Notes: a model not told the origin generated them from the sequence alone. Shown: positions 1-8,966, counted from the stretch's first letter. The stretch is DNA of 29,898 nucleotides from Bacteroidales bacterium (GCA_024689525.1 JAILDI010000057.1:1-29898), one strand, 5' to 3'. Made by a program: numbers and translations.

Positions 1-1025
1 ATGCACAGCTGGCACGCCGTGCACCTGCGATAGAAGTCCCGTACGCTCCTGGAGCCCGGAGGCGTGAGCGGCACGTCCCGCTCCGGCACCGCCTTGGGCA
101 GCACCGTCGCAAATCCGCCATCGACCTTCTTCTCCTGCGCCTTCAGCAACGCAGTTCCGGCCACAATCGCCGCTCCCGTCACAAACGCGCGCCTTCCTCC
201 GGAAAACTTTTCATCACTCCGCGGACTAAAACTTTTCTCGCCAACACGTCTTCGAAAAGTTTTGTCCGACTCCGTTGAATGAAAAGCTTTCCCCCACGCA
301 AAGCGGTATTTCAGCGCACCGAACTCGCAGTTCTCAATGCAGTCGAAGCAATCGACACATCTGCTGTAGTCGATTTTATGATTCTCTGCGTCGATACACT
401 GCGCCTTGCATTTGCGTGCGCATAGCTTGCAGTTACGGCACTTCTCGGTGTCTATCATCGGCCTGAAGGCCGCAAAGCGAGCCAGGAAGCTGAGCGCGGT
501 GCCCACAGGACATATAGTATTGCAGTACGTGCGCCCGCCGCGGAAGGCAAGCACGACAACCACAACCAGCGTAACGCCCGCCACGATGAGAACAGGAACG
601 CTATTATGATGCAGCACGGCGCTCACCATACGGCCATAGGCGCTGTACGGCGCCAGAATGGCCACGAACGACTGCACCCCGGCAATAAGCGCTATCACGA
701 ACAGCGCGAACACCCCGTAGCGCAGCCACTTTATCTCCTTCTTATATTTATAAGGAAGCTTCTTCTTTATTGTGCCCAGCTTTGACACCCCGTCCTGGAA
801 AACACCCAGTGGGCAGATAACCGAGCAATACACCCTGCCGAAAGCCAGCGTGAGCAGAACCAGGCCGATAATGACGGCAACGTTAAGCGCCAGGCAGGCG
901 GGCAGGAACTGCAGCTTCGCCATCCATCCCAGCCAGGGCTGAAGCACACCCGACGAATCCAGGAAAAACAGGGTGATTCCGGTGAAGAAGAGAATCGCAA
1001 AAGCAATCCTTAGTTTCCTAAGCAT
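1..1025 (-). CDS. NapH/YccM-like polytopic membrane 4Fe-4S ferredoxin protein, C-terminus cut by window edge
   Basis: Reading leftwards from an ATG at 1025, the frame stays open for 341 codons to the window edge. The N-terminal half has about four membrane segments (residues 5-22, 40-62, 101-124, 143-161). Two CxxxCP motifs follow membrane segments (Cys67-Pro72, Cys168-Pro173), as in NapH/YccM-type quinol-linked Fe-S proteins. A bacterial 2x[4Fe-4S] ferredoxin region follows, with CxxCxxCxxxC at 196-206 and 223-233. After an odd repeat-bearing linker comes a twin-arginine-like segment (GRRAFVTG, 277-284) with a short hydrophobic run, then another Cys cluster (CTACQLC, 335-341) running off the edge. 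The likely role is electron transfer between membrane quinones and a soluble partner; the partner is outside the window. It lies 40 bp after the HTCS gene on the same strand but has its own promoter-like sequence and no obvious functional link to the glycan genes. The family call is firm; the physiological role is unknown. Confidence 0.88.
   Translation of the reverse strand, partial: MLRKLRIAFAILFFTGITLFFLDSSGVLQPWLGWMAKLQFLPACLALNVAVIIGLVLLTLAFGRVYCSVICPLGVFQDGVSKLGTIKKKLPYKYKKEIKWLRYGVFALFVIALIAGVQSFVAILAPYSAYGRMVSAVLHHNSVPVLIVAGVTLVVVVVLAFRGGRTYCNTICPVGTALSFLARFAAFRPMIDTEKCRNCKLCARKCKAQCIDAENHKIDYSRCVDCFDCIENCEFGALKYRFAWGKAFHSTESDKTFRRRVGEKSFSPRSDEKFSGGRRAFVTGAAIVAGTALLKAQEKKVDGGFATVLPKAVPERDVPLTPPGSRSVRDFYRRCTACQLC
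203..290. repeat. Degenerate 25-27 bp tandem repeat inside the Fe-S protein linker
   Basis: AAAACTTTT occurs at 203-211 and 228-236, AAAAGTTTT at 255-263 and AAAAGCTTT at 282-290, a spacing of 25, 27 and 27 bp. On the minus strand this encodes a charged, roughly nine-residue repeat (GKAF, DKTF, EKSF, EKFS at residues 246-275) between the ferredoxin region and the twin-arginine-like segment. Confidence 0.6.
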
Positions 1026-1046
1026 AGGTTAATTATTTGTCTTTCG

Positions 1047-1075
1047 CAAATATACTAAATATTATCTATTTCAAA
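1047..1075 (-). promoter_or_regulatory. Bacteroidales-type promoter for the Fe-S membrane protein
   Basis: On the minus strand, TTTG (1075-1072) is followed after 17 bp by TATATTTG (1054-1047), matching the Bacteroides -33 TTTG and -7 TAnnTTTG pattern. The predicted transcript start lies a few bases further, giving a leader of about 15 bases before the ATG at 1025. The upstream part of the promoter overlaps the last codons of the HTCS gene. Prediction only. Confidence 0.5.
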
Positions 1076-4000
1076 TAATCTTTTGGAAGAAGGCCGAAAC
1101 GTGCTTTGAAACACTTGGCAAAGTAAGAGGAAGACGTGAATCCTACACTCTCTGCCGCCTCGTTTATTCTGGCGCCTTTGCGTATAAGGTCCGCAGCCTT
1201 GTCAAGCCTGTAATTCTTGAGATGGTCGTTGGGGGTAATGCCGGTAAGGGCTTTGAACTTACGGAAGAAGTTGGTCCTGGACATAGCCATTTCGGATGCC
1301 AATGCTTCTATGGAAAAATTCTCTTCGCTTATCTGTCTTTCAATGGCGTCGTTGATAGAGCGGATAAAGTCTGCCTCGGGCCCCTGAACGTCCGGCTGGG
1401 CAAGCTCTCCTCTTGCAACGGATTCCCTAAAAATCTCCCTTAACGTTATCAGATTTTCAATCTGTCCGTGCAGTTGCCTGATAGAAAACGGTTTTTCCAC
1501 ATATGCGTTAGCGCCGCTTTCCATTCCTTCCGACTTCGCATCAAGCGACACTTTCGCGGTAAGAAGAATGACCGGGATATGACTGTAGGATATCTGGCTC
1601 TTTATGTGGCGGCAAAGCTGGAAACCATCCATTACCGGCATCATCACATCGCTCACGACAAGATCCACGCTGTCTTTCTCTATCCACGACAGAGCTTCCT
1701 CTCCATTAGCGGCGGTGAGTATGTCATACCAGGCCGACAAATCGCTCCTAAGCGTTTCGCGAAGCTCGTGGTTGTCCTCGACCACAAGGATGGTAAGGCG
1801 ACGGCCCGAGGAAGACCGCATCTTTTCCATAGATGTTTTGGGCTCTGTCAGAGATTCGTCCAGTGCCGGCATCCTGAAGACAAATGATGCTCCTTGCGGA
1901 ACGGCGTTCTCCACGATTATGCTTCCTCCGTGCGCCTTCGCAAGCTGACGCGCATAGGCGAGGCCTACACCTATGCCGGATGTTTCTGCCACAGGGTCGT
2001 CAGGCGGCGTGTAGAACATCTCAAATATTTTCTCCCGCTGGTCTTCCTTCACGCCCGGGCCGTTGTCGGTAACGGAAATGACGGCATCGGCCCCATCCCT
2101 GGATACGCTTATGGCTATACGGTCTTTGGTGTATTTGAGGGCATTGGACAGGAGGTTGGTCAGAATCTTTGTAATCATATCCTCGTCGGCATTCACGGGG
2201 ACTTCTTCTTCGCCAAGACTTGTAATCAGTTGAATGCCTTCCGATGCCGCGCTGTCGGCAAATGTCCCGCTTATGGATGCAACGACCTCGCGAAGGTCCA
2301 GCCTTGTGAGAATCATTTCGATATTGCCGGAAGTCTGTTTGTCGTAGGTCAATATCCTGTTTATGGTCTCCTGCATGTAGTCGAGGTTGCGGGTTATGGC
2401 GTCACTTGCTCCAGGGGCGTCTTTTTCGTGCTGGAGGCGGATAAGGGTGAGAGGTGTGCGGATCTCGTGAACCAGCCCCATAAAGAAACGTATCCGCTGC
2501 TTGTACAGAGCTTTTTCCCTTTCCTCTTCCTGCTCTTTCATCAGGGTTGCGTATCTGCGGTTAATACGTCCCTTCCAAAAATTGAGTAGCAAGAATAGGA
2601 CGGCTGCGGCCGCAAGAATATAGAATATGATTGCCCCCATGGATCTCCACCACGGCGGACGTATGGTAATGTGAATCTTGTCGTCACAGTCTTGTGCCTG
2701 GAAAATGTAATCTCCCGGAGGGACTTTTGTATAAGTAACAATAGGAGATGTGCTTGGTAGACTCCAGTCGCGGTCGAAGCCTTTGAGCTGCCAGGTATAA
2801 AGGTTCTGGGACGGATTGGAATAGCTGAGCGATGCAAGCCGCAGCGAGAACCTGTTATTCTGATATGACAAGCGGACCGAACGTCCCCCTGGCGGAATAA
2901 ACATCGTGCTGTCTCCCACAGTCATTTCCCGTATCACCGTATTGGGCGATATGCGTTGAGGCGCTATCTGTTCCGGCAGAAATGCTACCAGGGCGTCCTG
3001 CCTTCCTGTCCATAGTTTTCCGCTGGATGCGTAAATGATGGAGGCCGCCTTGATGTTGAACGGAGTTACCGAAGATGTCGTTGTATTAAGTTTAAGCAGG
3101 CCTGATGCGGCACATAGCCACAGATTGCCGTCGCGGTCTTCGGCAATGTCGTCGATTTCACTTTCATAAAGCCTGCGGTCCACAGAACTATAATGACGGA
3201 ATGTAAGGCCTCCTTGCTGAAGATACCATAGTCCGTCACCGGCGGTTCCACACCAGATAATGCCGTCATCCGACCTAAACAGTGTCGTAATCTTTTTCCA
3301 GGGCAGGTTATCCTTACTACCGGCCGATGTAACAAGGTGTTCCCAGCCCCTTGTTATCATATCCATCCTGAAAAGGCCACGGTTCGATGTTGCCATATAC
3401 AAGTAGTGGCCGCCATCTTCGCACATCGCCACTACGGAACTCTGGGAAACAAGTTCAAACTCCTTCAGGGATGCGTCTACGGGCGGCTTGCCGTCAATGA
3501 CTATACGTATGTTCTTCCTGTTGAGGGAAGGATAGAATTCGTCATTGTCCGGGCTGAAAGAGAAGATGCCCAGGTTTGTCCCCACCAGAAGTTCTCCTTT
3601 GGACGAGCGGTACAGGACCTGGGTGTTTACACCTGTTTGATAGTGCTTCACCGTTCTTTTAACGGGATTGTACAGGAAGATGCCGTCGGAGTCAGTTCCT
3701 ATCCAGAGCCCTTCCGGGGTGTACAGCAGCCTCGTTATTTCTCCGTGTGTAGAAAAGCTCCCGCACGGGCGTACTTCTCCCCGTCCGTACTCGAGGGTGT
3801 AGAGCTTATTATGTATGCCAATGAAAATGCATCCGTCGTCATCTTCGGCAAGGGAAATACGATTTTTTGAAGAAGTTGCTGCTCCTGTGGCTGGAACGGA
3901 GAATGTCTCCATTTCAGTGTCTTCTCTGGTGATTTTCAGAAGTCCACGGTCTTCGGTAGGAATCCAGCAATTACCTTCGCGGTCTCTTAGCGTATCCTTT

Positions 4001-4596
4001 TGAATCCGGACTTTTTCGCCAGTTGGCATAATGTAATCGCCCTTGGCGCTATATAGGTGTCCAAAGCCTTCTTTGTCCACGACTATTACTCTTCCGTCCG
4101 GACTTGGAAGTATTTTGTCTACATATGGTGTCCGCGTACTGTGCTGTACCAGGATGCCGCTTGTAATATTGTAAAGGAAAACCCCTTGACCGTCGGTGCC
4201 AGCCCAGATAACGGTCCCGTCAAAGATTTCCAGCGCGTTCACCCGGCTTACTATATTCACGCCATAACGGGTTACAGCCTCGAAGGGAATGAATTCTCCA
4301 CTGTCGATGGAATAAGTCCAGAGGCCGTTTTCTGTGCCGCTCCATATTTTCCCATCAGCTTCCAGCAAACTGTACGTGGCGTGGCCGAAGGAATGTACCA
4401 GCTGGCCGTCGAACAGGTCCAGGCCTCCTGATGTGCCTACCCACAGGAACCCCCTGCTGTCCTGTATGCAGCAGTGTACACTGTTGCTTGAAAGACCGTC
4501 ATTTTCCGAGAGGTAGGATTCTGGAAGACGGCTTTCACCTGATGCGGCTAGCAGCGGCATCAAAAGACAAATCAGGGTGCACAGTCTGTTTCTCAC
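1066..4596 (-). CDS. Hybrid two-component system sensor histidine kinase/AraC-type response regulator (HTCS)
   Basis: One polypeptide holds a complete two-component pathway. It has a signal peptide (1-20), a periplasmic sensor of repeated Reg_prop propeller units (for example FLWVGTSGGLDLF near the start), a Y_Y_Y domain (about 585-640) and one membrane segment (about 652-673). A HisKA domain follows with phospho-acceptor His710 in the motif HEIRTPL. An HATPase has an N-box near residue 815 and the DNGPGV loop. The receiver has phospho-acceptor Asp983 in SDVMMPVMDG, and a C-terminal AraC-family HTH ends in the typical GFTSSSYFAKCFKARFG region. Such HTCS proteins bind oligosaccharides in the periplasm and activate the adjacent susC/D operon. 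I chose the GTG at 4596 because it gives a proper signal peptide (VRNRLC then a hydrophobic run). The longer open frame to 4815 would add 73 residues and run into the divergent lipoprotein gene. At about 1176 residues the size is somewhat below the more usual 1300-1400, with a compact propeller. Confidence 0.93.
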   Translation of the reverse strand: MRNRLCTLICLLMPLLAASGESRLPESYLSENDGLSSNSVHCCIQDSRGFLWVGTSGGLDLFDGQLVHSFGHATYSLLEADGKIWSGTENGLWTYSIDSGEFIPFEAVTRYGVNIVSRVNALEIFDGTVIWAGTDGQGVFLYNITSGILVQHSTRTPYVDKILPSPDGRVIVVDKEGFGHLYSAKGDYIMPTGEKVRIQKDTLRDREGNCWIPTEDRGLLKITREDTEMETFSVPATGAATSSKNRISLAEDDDGCIFIGIHNKLYTLEYGRGEVRPCGSFSTHGEITRLLYTPEGLWIGTDSDGIFLYNPVKRTVKHYQTGVNTQVLYRSSKGELLVGTNLGIFSFSPDNDEFYPSLNRKNIRIVIDGKPPVDASLKEFELVSQSSVVAMCEDGGHYLYMATSNRGLFRMDMITRGWEHLVTSAGSKDNLPWKKITTLFRSDDGIIWCGTAGDGLWYLQQGGLTFRHYSSVDRRLYESEIDDIAEDRDGNLWLCAASGLLKLNTTTSSVTPFNIKAASIIYASSGKLWTGRQDALVAFLPEQIAPQRISPNTVIREMTVGDSTMFIPPGGRSVRLSYQNNRFSLRLASLSYSNPSQNLYTWQLKGFDRDWSLPSTSPIVTYTKVPPGDYIFQAQDCDDKIHITIRPPWWRSMGAIIFYILAAAAVLFLLLNFWKGRINRRYATLMKEQEEEREKALYKQRIRFFMGLVHEIRTPLTLIRLQHEKDAPGASDAITRNLDYMQETINRILTYDKQTSGNIEMILTRLDLREVVASISGTFADSAASEGIQLITSLGEEEVPVNADEDMITKILTNLLSNALKYTKDRIAISVSRDGADAVISVTDNGPGVKEDQREKIFEMFYTPPDDPVAETSGIGVGLAYARQLAKAHGGSIIVENAVPQGASFVFRMPALDESLTEPKTSMEKMRSSSGRRLTILVVEDNHELRETLRSDLSAWYDILTAANGEEALSWIEKDSVDLVVSDVMMPVMDGFQLCRHIKSQISYSHIPVILLTAKVSLDAKSEGMESGANAYVEKPFSIRQLHGQIENLITLREIFRESVARGELAQPDVQGPEADFIRSINDAIERQISEENFSIEALASEMAMSRTNFFRKFKALTGITPNDHLKNYRLDKAADLIRKGARINEAAESVGFTSSSYFAKCFKARFGLLPKDYLK

Positions 4597-4601
4597 AGAT
4601 A

Positions 4602-4632
4602 CAAAGTTAATCAAACTATCCGGGAAAAAATT
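4602..4632 (-). promoter_or_regulatory. Putative HTCS promoter, near-leaderless
   Basis: TAACTTTG on the minus strand (4609-4602) matches the -7 TAnnTTTG consensus, with a T-run (TTTTTT, 4630-4625) in the -33 region. The box ends only five bases before the chosen GTG start, so the transcript would have almost no leader. Either the mRNA is leaderless or another start or promoter is used. Confidence 0.4.
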
Positions 4633-4640
4633 GTGTCGGG

Positions 4641-4677
4641 GGACAATCCGGGACAAAAAAAGGACAAAATGGTACAA
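4641..4677. promoter_or_regulatory. Helically phased GGACAA direct repeats in the divergent HTCS/lipoprotein gap
   Basis: GGACAA occurs at 4641, 4651 and 4662, with a variant GGTACAA at 4671, so copies are 9-11 bp apart, about one helical turn. The array lies between the two divergent genes, 40-75 bp before the ATG at 4718. Direct repeats on one face of the helix suit a tandem-binding regulator such as the AraC-type domain of the adjacent HTCS. That is inference. Confidence 0.4.
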
Positions 4678-4717
4678 GTGCGATATAATTCGTATAAAAT
4701 GGTTAACTTCGCAGTTG

Positions 4718-5782
4718 ATGTCAAGACTATCGGCATATATCCTTACTCTTGCTCTGGCCGTTTCATGTCTGGGGCCGGGCCGTTCCACCCCTCCGGTAGA
4801 ACACGATACGTTCACAAATCCGATTTTCCCGGTTGGTTCTTCTCCGCGTCTTATTTATCACGGCGGCAGCTATTACTATACGCAGACAATGAACGACCAC
4901 GTATCGGTATGGAAAGCCTCCAGAATTGCCGATATAGCAAGTGCACAGGAGCATATCGTGTACGCTCCCGGAGATATATATCATATTTCCGCACCCCAGC
5001 TTCACAGGATGGACGGGAAATGGTACCTTTATTTCAGTTCCGACAATGGCAAAGGCGGTGACGTGAGGCATATTTATGTGATGGAAAACGCTGCAGACGA
5101 CCCTCTTGACGGCTCTTTCAAAATGCTTGGCTGGATAAAGACGGGCAATGTGAAGGATATACATCCCACAACCTTCTCCCACCGCGGTGTCAGATATCTG
5201 TTATGGTCCGGAACCGAGTCGGTGGAACCGGGAAAGGTCTCCAGATGGAACATTTATATAGCCAGGATGCGTAATCCGTGGACTCTAGATTCACCCAAAG
5301 TTGTCATATCCACTCCGGAATATGAATGGGAGTGCCAATGGATAGACGAAGACGGAACATCGACACCTTCACCCGCCCTCGTTAACGAAGGCCCCGCATT
5401 CCTTTATTCAAGGGATTCCACAAGACTCCTTGTTTATTATGCGGCAAGCGAAACCTATACCTCTTATTATTGCGAGGGCCTTTTGGTCTCTTCCGCCGAT
5501 TCCGATCCCCTTAATCCGGCTTCTTGGCACAAGCAGCCGGAACCTGTATTCTCCAAGTGCGAGAAAACCGGCGTCCTTGGACCCGGTCATCTGAGTTTTT
5601 TCCAATCGAATGACCAGCTCTTTATCCTGTACAACGGAAAGTCCCGTTTTATGGATATGCACGCCGTCGACAACCGTTCCTGCCGTATGCAGGAGGCGAG
5701 TTGGGGCGAAGACGGAATTCCTGTACTGGGTTTTCCTGTCAGGGAGGATTCTGTCCTTTTTGCCCCGGTGATTCAGGATTAG
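4718..5782 (+). CDS. GH43-family-like surface lipoprotein, catalytic carboxylates apparently substituted
   Basis: The protein has 354 residues with a lipoprotein signal (MSRLSAYILTLALAVSC, Cys17); the ATG at 4718 was chosen because it starts this signal, although the frame is open further upstream. The body resembles five-bladed GH43 propeller enzymes: the opening NPIF...SPRLIYHGGSYYYT, then SAPQLHRMDGKWYLYFSSD, NPWTLDSPKVVIS, VNEGPAFLY and GPGHLSFF. In active relatives the first blade carries the general-base Asp just before Pro (xDPxxI); here Ser42 sits there. The pKa-modulating Asp of the IDGT-type motif aligns with His149 (DIHPTTF). The general-acid Glu is present (Glu224 in VNEGP). Known GH43 enzymes act on alpha-L-arabinosides or beta-D-xylosides and related sugars; this one may instead be a binding protein or use other residues. 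It is divergent from the HTCS and 87 bp upstream of susC. Confidence 0.82.
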   Translation: MSRLSAYILTLALAVSCLGPGRSTPPVEHDTFTNPIFPVGSSPRLIYHGGSYYYTQTMNDHVSVWKASRIADIASAQEHIVYAPGDIYHISAPQLHRMDGKWYLYFSSDNGKGGDVRHIYVMENAADDPLDGSFKMLGWIKTGNVKDIHPTTFSHRGVRYLLWSGTESVEPGKVSRWNIYIARMRNPWTLDSPKVVISTPEYEWECQWIDEDGTSTPSPALVNEGPAFLYSRDSTRLLVYYAASETYTSYYCEGLLVSSADSDPLNPASWHKQPEPVFSKCEKTGVLGPGHLSFFQSNDQLFILYNGKSRFMDMHAVDNRSCRMQEASWGEDGIPVLGFPVREDSVLFAPVIQD

Positions 5783-5817
5783 GGACTATTTTTTCTTTTT
5801 TAGGTACTTCTATTCCC

Positions 5818-5846
5818 TTTATAATAATATAGAGGGCGTATCTTTG
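5818..5846 (+). promoter_or_regulatory. Promoter of the susC operon
   Basis: TATCTTTG (5839-5846) is an exact match to the Bacteroides -7 consensus, with TTTA (5818-5821) 17 bp upstream as a weak -33 element. This gives a leader of roughly 15-20 bases to the susC ATG at 5870. The poor -33 match fits an activator-dependent promoter. Confidence 0.55.
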
Positions 5847-5869
5847 CGTTAACTGATAACCGTTTTCGT

Positions 5870-8800
5870 ATGAAAAAACGAGAAAAATCATTTTCACTGG
5901 CCAAAAAGCTTATTACAGTGGCGTGCATTGCGCTTCTTTTCCCCGTGTTGGCCGGTGCCCAAACACTTACCGTCCAGGGACGTGTAACAGACGATGGAGG
6001 GGATCCTCTTCCTGGAGCCGTCGTCCTTGTTCCCGGTGAAGGCGGTACGCCAAAAGCTACCGCCATGGCCGATCTAGACGGTAATTATTCCATTTCCTGC
6101 GATGCCCAGGGAATTCTCGAATTCCGTTACATCGGCATGAAGGATATGCAGGAAAAGGTGAACGGAAGGGCAAGGATAGACGTGGTGATGCAGCAGGATG
6201 CATCTTTCGTCCTTGACGAGGCCGTGGCAATCGGCTATGGCTCCGTGCGAAGGGAAGACCTTACCGGCAGCGTTTCAAACGTAAGGATGGGAGAAATCAG
6301 GGATAATCCCGTGACTTCGGTGGATCAGGCCCTGCAGGGAAAGATTGCCGGCGCCGACATTATGACCACAACCGGTGAACCTGGTGCCACCACCTCTATA
6401 CGAATCCGTGGTTCCCGTTCCATCGAGGCTTCAAACGAGCCTCTTATCGTCGTTGACGGAGTAATGGATGCGGTCAGCGACCTCAATGACATCAATCCGG
6501 CCGACATTGAAGACATCTCGGTGCTGAAGGATGCTTCTTCCACTGCCATTTACGGAGCAAGGGGCGCAAACGGCGTTATCCTCATTACCACCAAGGCAGG
6601 ATCCACCCAGGCATCGGCAAAACCGGTTATCACATTCAAGGCGACTGCCGGCATCTCAATGCTGCCTTTCAAGCCGGACATTATGAACGCTACGGAGTTC
6701 GCCATCTACCGTAACGACTATTCATATTTCCGTTATGAGTATCCGGATTCCAAGCCCGTGTCGTCAATGACAGTCCCGGATCCGTTCTCTTATGGTGAAG
6801 GAACGGATTGGATTGACGCTATTACGCAGGTGGCTCCCTATCAGAGCTACTACCTGTCCCTGAGCGGAGGAAACTCGGCGTCAAAGTACTTCTTCTCCGC
6901 CAGTTATACCGACAATGAAGGTATTATCAAAAAGACTGGTGAGCAGCGCTTCACGGACACATTCTCTATCAGTCACCAGCTTTTTAAGTGGCTCAAAGTG
7001 GGCTACAAGATGAATTATACATTCCGCCGTACGGAAAATCCGCTCACTAAAATCGGAGGAACCGCGTGGTGGAATTCTGCAATGTATCTTTCTCCGCTTA
7101 TCGGCGAAAGGGATAATTACAACCCCCTTTATTACAACGGAGGCGTGATTAACACGCCCGTGTCCGTAATAGAGAACGAAACTGATTTTTACAGGCGTTT
7201 CTCAAACAGCCAGACAATCTGGGGAGAGGCCCAGCTACTTCCCTGGCTCAAACTGAAGACTCAGTATAACTTCTATCAGTTCGACAGGCAGAGATTCCGC
7301 TATTATGCTTCCACCCTTCCGGCCAAACAGGATCGTGAGGGCGGTGACGCCTACCAGGAATCCCTTCCGGAATACCATCACACTTTCGAGGCCAACCTGA
7401 ATGTGAGCAAAGACTGGCAGAAAATCCACCATCTGGATGCCGTTGCGGGCTTTACCGGCTTTATCATAGATTACACCAGGATGAGCGCTCAAGGCAAGGG
7501 TTATCTTGTAGATTCCATGGCATGGAACGACCTTGGCGCGGTTCAGGACAAGGAGACATACACGATTGACTCATACGCCAGAAAGAAGACGACGGAATCA
7601 TTCCTGGCGCGAGCAAACTATAATTACCGCAAGCGCTACTACCTAACAGTAACGGGGCGTGTCGATGGCGCATCCAATTTTGCCGATAGCCGCAAATGGG
7701 GTTTCTTCCCTTCGGCCGCAGCGAAATGGAACATCCATAACGAGCCCTTCATGAGTGGAGCGAAGAATGTCGATGAGCTCTCGCTCCGACTCAGCGTAGG
7801 CCAGACCGGTAATGATGCCATCGGCTATTTCCTCTCGCAGGCGGCAGTGACATCGTTTTCCGGTTATCTGATTGACGGTTCAAGGGTAACATCTTACCGT
7901 CCGTCCAGGATTTCTTCTCCGGACCTTACCTGGGAAACGACGACGCTCTACAATATCGGCCTTACGGGTAAGTTCTTCAATAACCGTCTCTCTGCGAGCC
8001 TTGAGGCCTACGACTCCAGGACAAAGGATCTTCTGCTGGAGGTCTCGGTTCCCAAGAGCACTGGTTATTCCAAGATAATGCAGAATCTCGGTGCCACATC
8101 GAACAAGGGTATCGAGCTTACAATCGATTCAAGGAATATTGTACGAAAGGCCTTTACATGGGATACCTCGTTCACAATCTCACATAATGACCAGAGGGTC
8201 CTGGATGTGGGTACGGAAGACTTTGTCTCGGTGTACAATTCTCCCAACAACAACCCTTATATGATGCTGGGTTATGTGAAGGGATACCCGCTCAATTCCC
8301 TGTGGGGCTTCCACTATGCCGGTGTGTGGCACAACCAGGAAGAGGTCGAAAGAAACGAGATCACCCACGCTTATGCCGGCCAGACGGCATCCCGTTCACT
8401 CGGTCTTCCAAGATATGTAGACGTGAACCACGACGGCGTGCTTAACCAGAGCGACCTTTGTTACCTTGGCAATGCGGATCCATTTATCTATGGCGGTTTG
8501 AACAATTCCTTCAGATACAAGAACCTCAAGCTGAACATGTACTGGACCTACAGCCTTGGCGGCAAGATCTTCAACTACACAATGTTCTATATGGCTGGCG
8601 GTATCTACACAAACCAATATCGCTTTATGCTGGACGCCTGGCACCCCATAAGGAACCCCGAGTCCGACATTCCCCGGGCGGGAAACTACGAGGTCGCCGT
8701 CCCGTCGGATTTTATGGTTTTCGATGCCAGCTACCTGCGCCTTCAGGATTTGAGCCTGAGTTACACTCTTAACCTTAGCAAGAAGACTTTCCTGAAAGAC

Positions 8801-8965
8801 GTGGTATTCACCCTGTCGGGAAATAATCTTCTGCTGTTCAAGTATTACAACGGATTCGACCCGGATGTCTCTTCCGACGCATCAGGTTCAAAAATCAGAC
8901 GAATGGACGTAGGTGCATATCCCAAGGCCCGCAAAGTGGTATTCTCAATTCAAGTAAGGTATTAG
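5870..8965 (+). CDS. SusC/RagA-family TonB-linked outer membrane transporter
   Basis: The protein has 1031 residues and a Sec signal peptide (about 1-30, ending LAGAQ). A carboxypeptidase-regulatory-like beta-sandwich (about 33-115, GRVTDDGGDPLPGAVV) is followed by a TonB-box-like DEAVAIGYG. The plug domain (about 140-245) has hallmark SusC motifs: IRIRGSRSI, PLIVVDGV, DIEDISVLKDASSTAIYGARGAN and GVILITTK. The rest is the 22-strand-type barrel, ending in a C-terminal aromatic (VRY) as outer membrane proteins do. Its length is typical. It imports oligosaccharides or other ligands captured by the SusD partner, whose ATG follows the stop codon after a single base. It is the first gene of the long operon and is likely induced by the HTCS. 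The substrate cannot be read from the sequence. Confidence 0.97.
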   Translation: MKKREKSFSLAKKLITVACIALLFPVLAGAQTLTVQGRVTDDGGDPLPGAVVLVPGEGGTPKATAMADLDGNYSISCDAQGILEFRYIGMKDMQEKVNGRARIDVVMQQDASFVLDEAVAIGYGSVRREDLTGSVSNVRMGEIRDNPVTSVDQALQGKIAGADIMTTTGEPGATTSIRIRGSRSIEASNEPLIVVDGVMDAVSDLNDINPADIEDISVLKDASSTAIYGARGANGVILITTKAGSTQASAKPVITFKATAGISMLPFKPDIMNATEFAIYRNDYSYFRYEYPDSKPVSSMTVPDPFSYGEGTDWIDAITQVAPYQSYYLSLSGGNSASKYFFSASYTDNEGIIKKTGEQRFTDTFSISHQLFKWLKVGYKMNYTFRRTENPLTKIGGTAWWNSAMYLSPLIGERDNYNPLYYNGGVINTPVSVIENETDFYRRFSNSQTIWGEAQLLPWLKLKTQYNFYQFDRQRFRYYASTLPAKQDREGGDAYQESLPEYHHTFEANLNVSKDWQKIHHLDAVAGFTGFIIDYTRMSAQGKGYLVDSMAWNDLGAVQDKETYTIDSYARKKTTESFLARANYNYRKRYYLTVTGRVDGASNFADSRKWGFFPSAAAKWNIHNEPFMSGAKNVDELSLRLSVGQTGNDAIGYFLSQAAVTSFSGYLIDGSRVTSYRPSRISSPDLTWETTTLYNIGLTGKFFNNRLSASLEAYDSRTKDLLLEVSVPKSTGYSKIMQNLGATSNKGIELTIDSRNIVRKAFTWDTSFTISHNDQRVLDVGTEDFVSVYNSPNNNPYMMLGYVKGYPLNSLWGFHYAGVWHNQEEVERNEITHAYAGQTASRSLGLPRYVDVNHDGVLNQSDLCYLGNADPFIYGGLNNSFRYKNLKLNMYWTYSLGGKIFNYTMFYMAGGIYTNQYRFMLDAWHPIRNPESDIPRAGNYEVAVPSDFMVFDASYLRLQDLSLSYTLNLSKKTFLKDVVFTLSGNNLLLFKYYNGFDPDVSSDASGSKIRRMDVGAYPKARKVVFSIQVRY

Positions 8966-8966
8966 T

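Noticed and set aside
1894..2589. 231-codon plus-strand open frame opposite the HTCS kinase domain
   Set aside because: Antisense to conserved HisKA/HATPase motifs and without recognisable content.
4597..4815. 73-residue N-terminal extension of the HTCS to an ATG at 4815
   Set aside because: It lacks signal-peptide character at its start, overlaps the divergent lipoprotein gene and would put the real signal peptide in the interior.
5784..5803. T-rich stretch after the GH43-like gene as a terminator
   Set aside because: I could not find a stable stem before the T-run.
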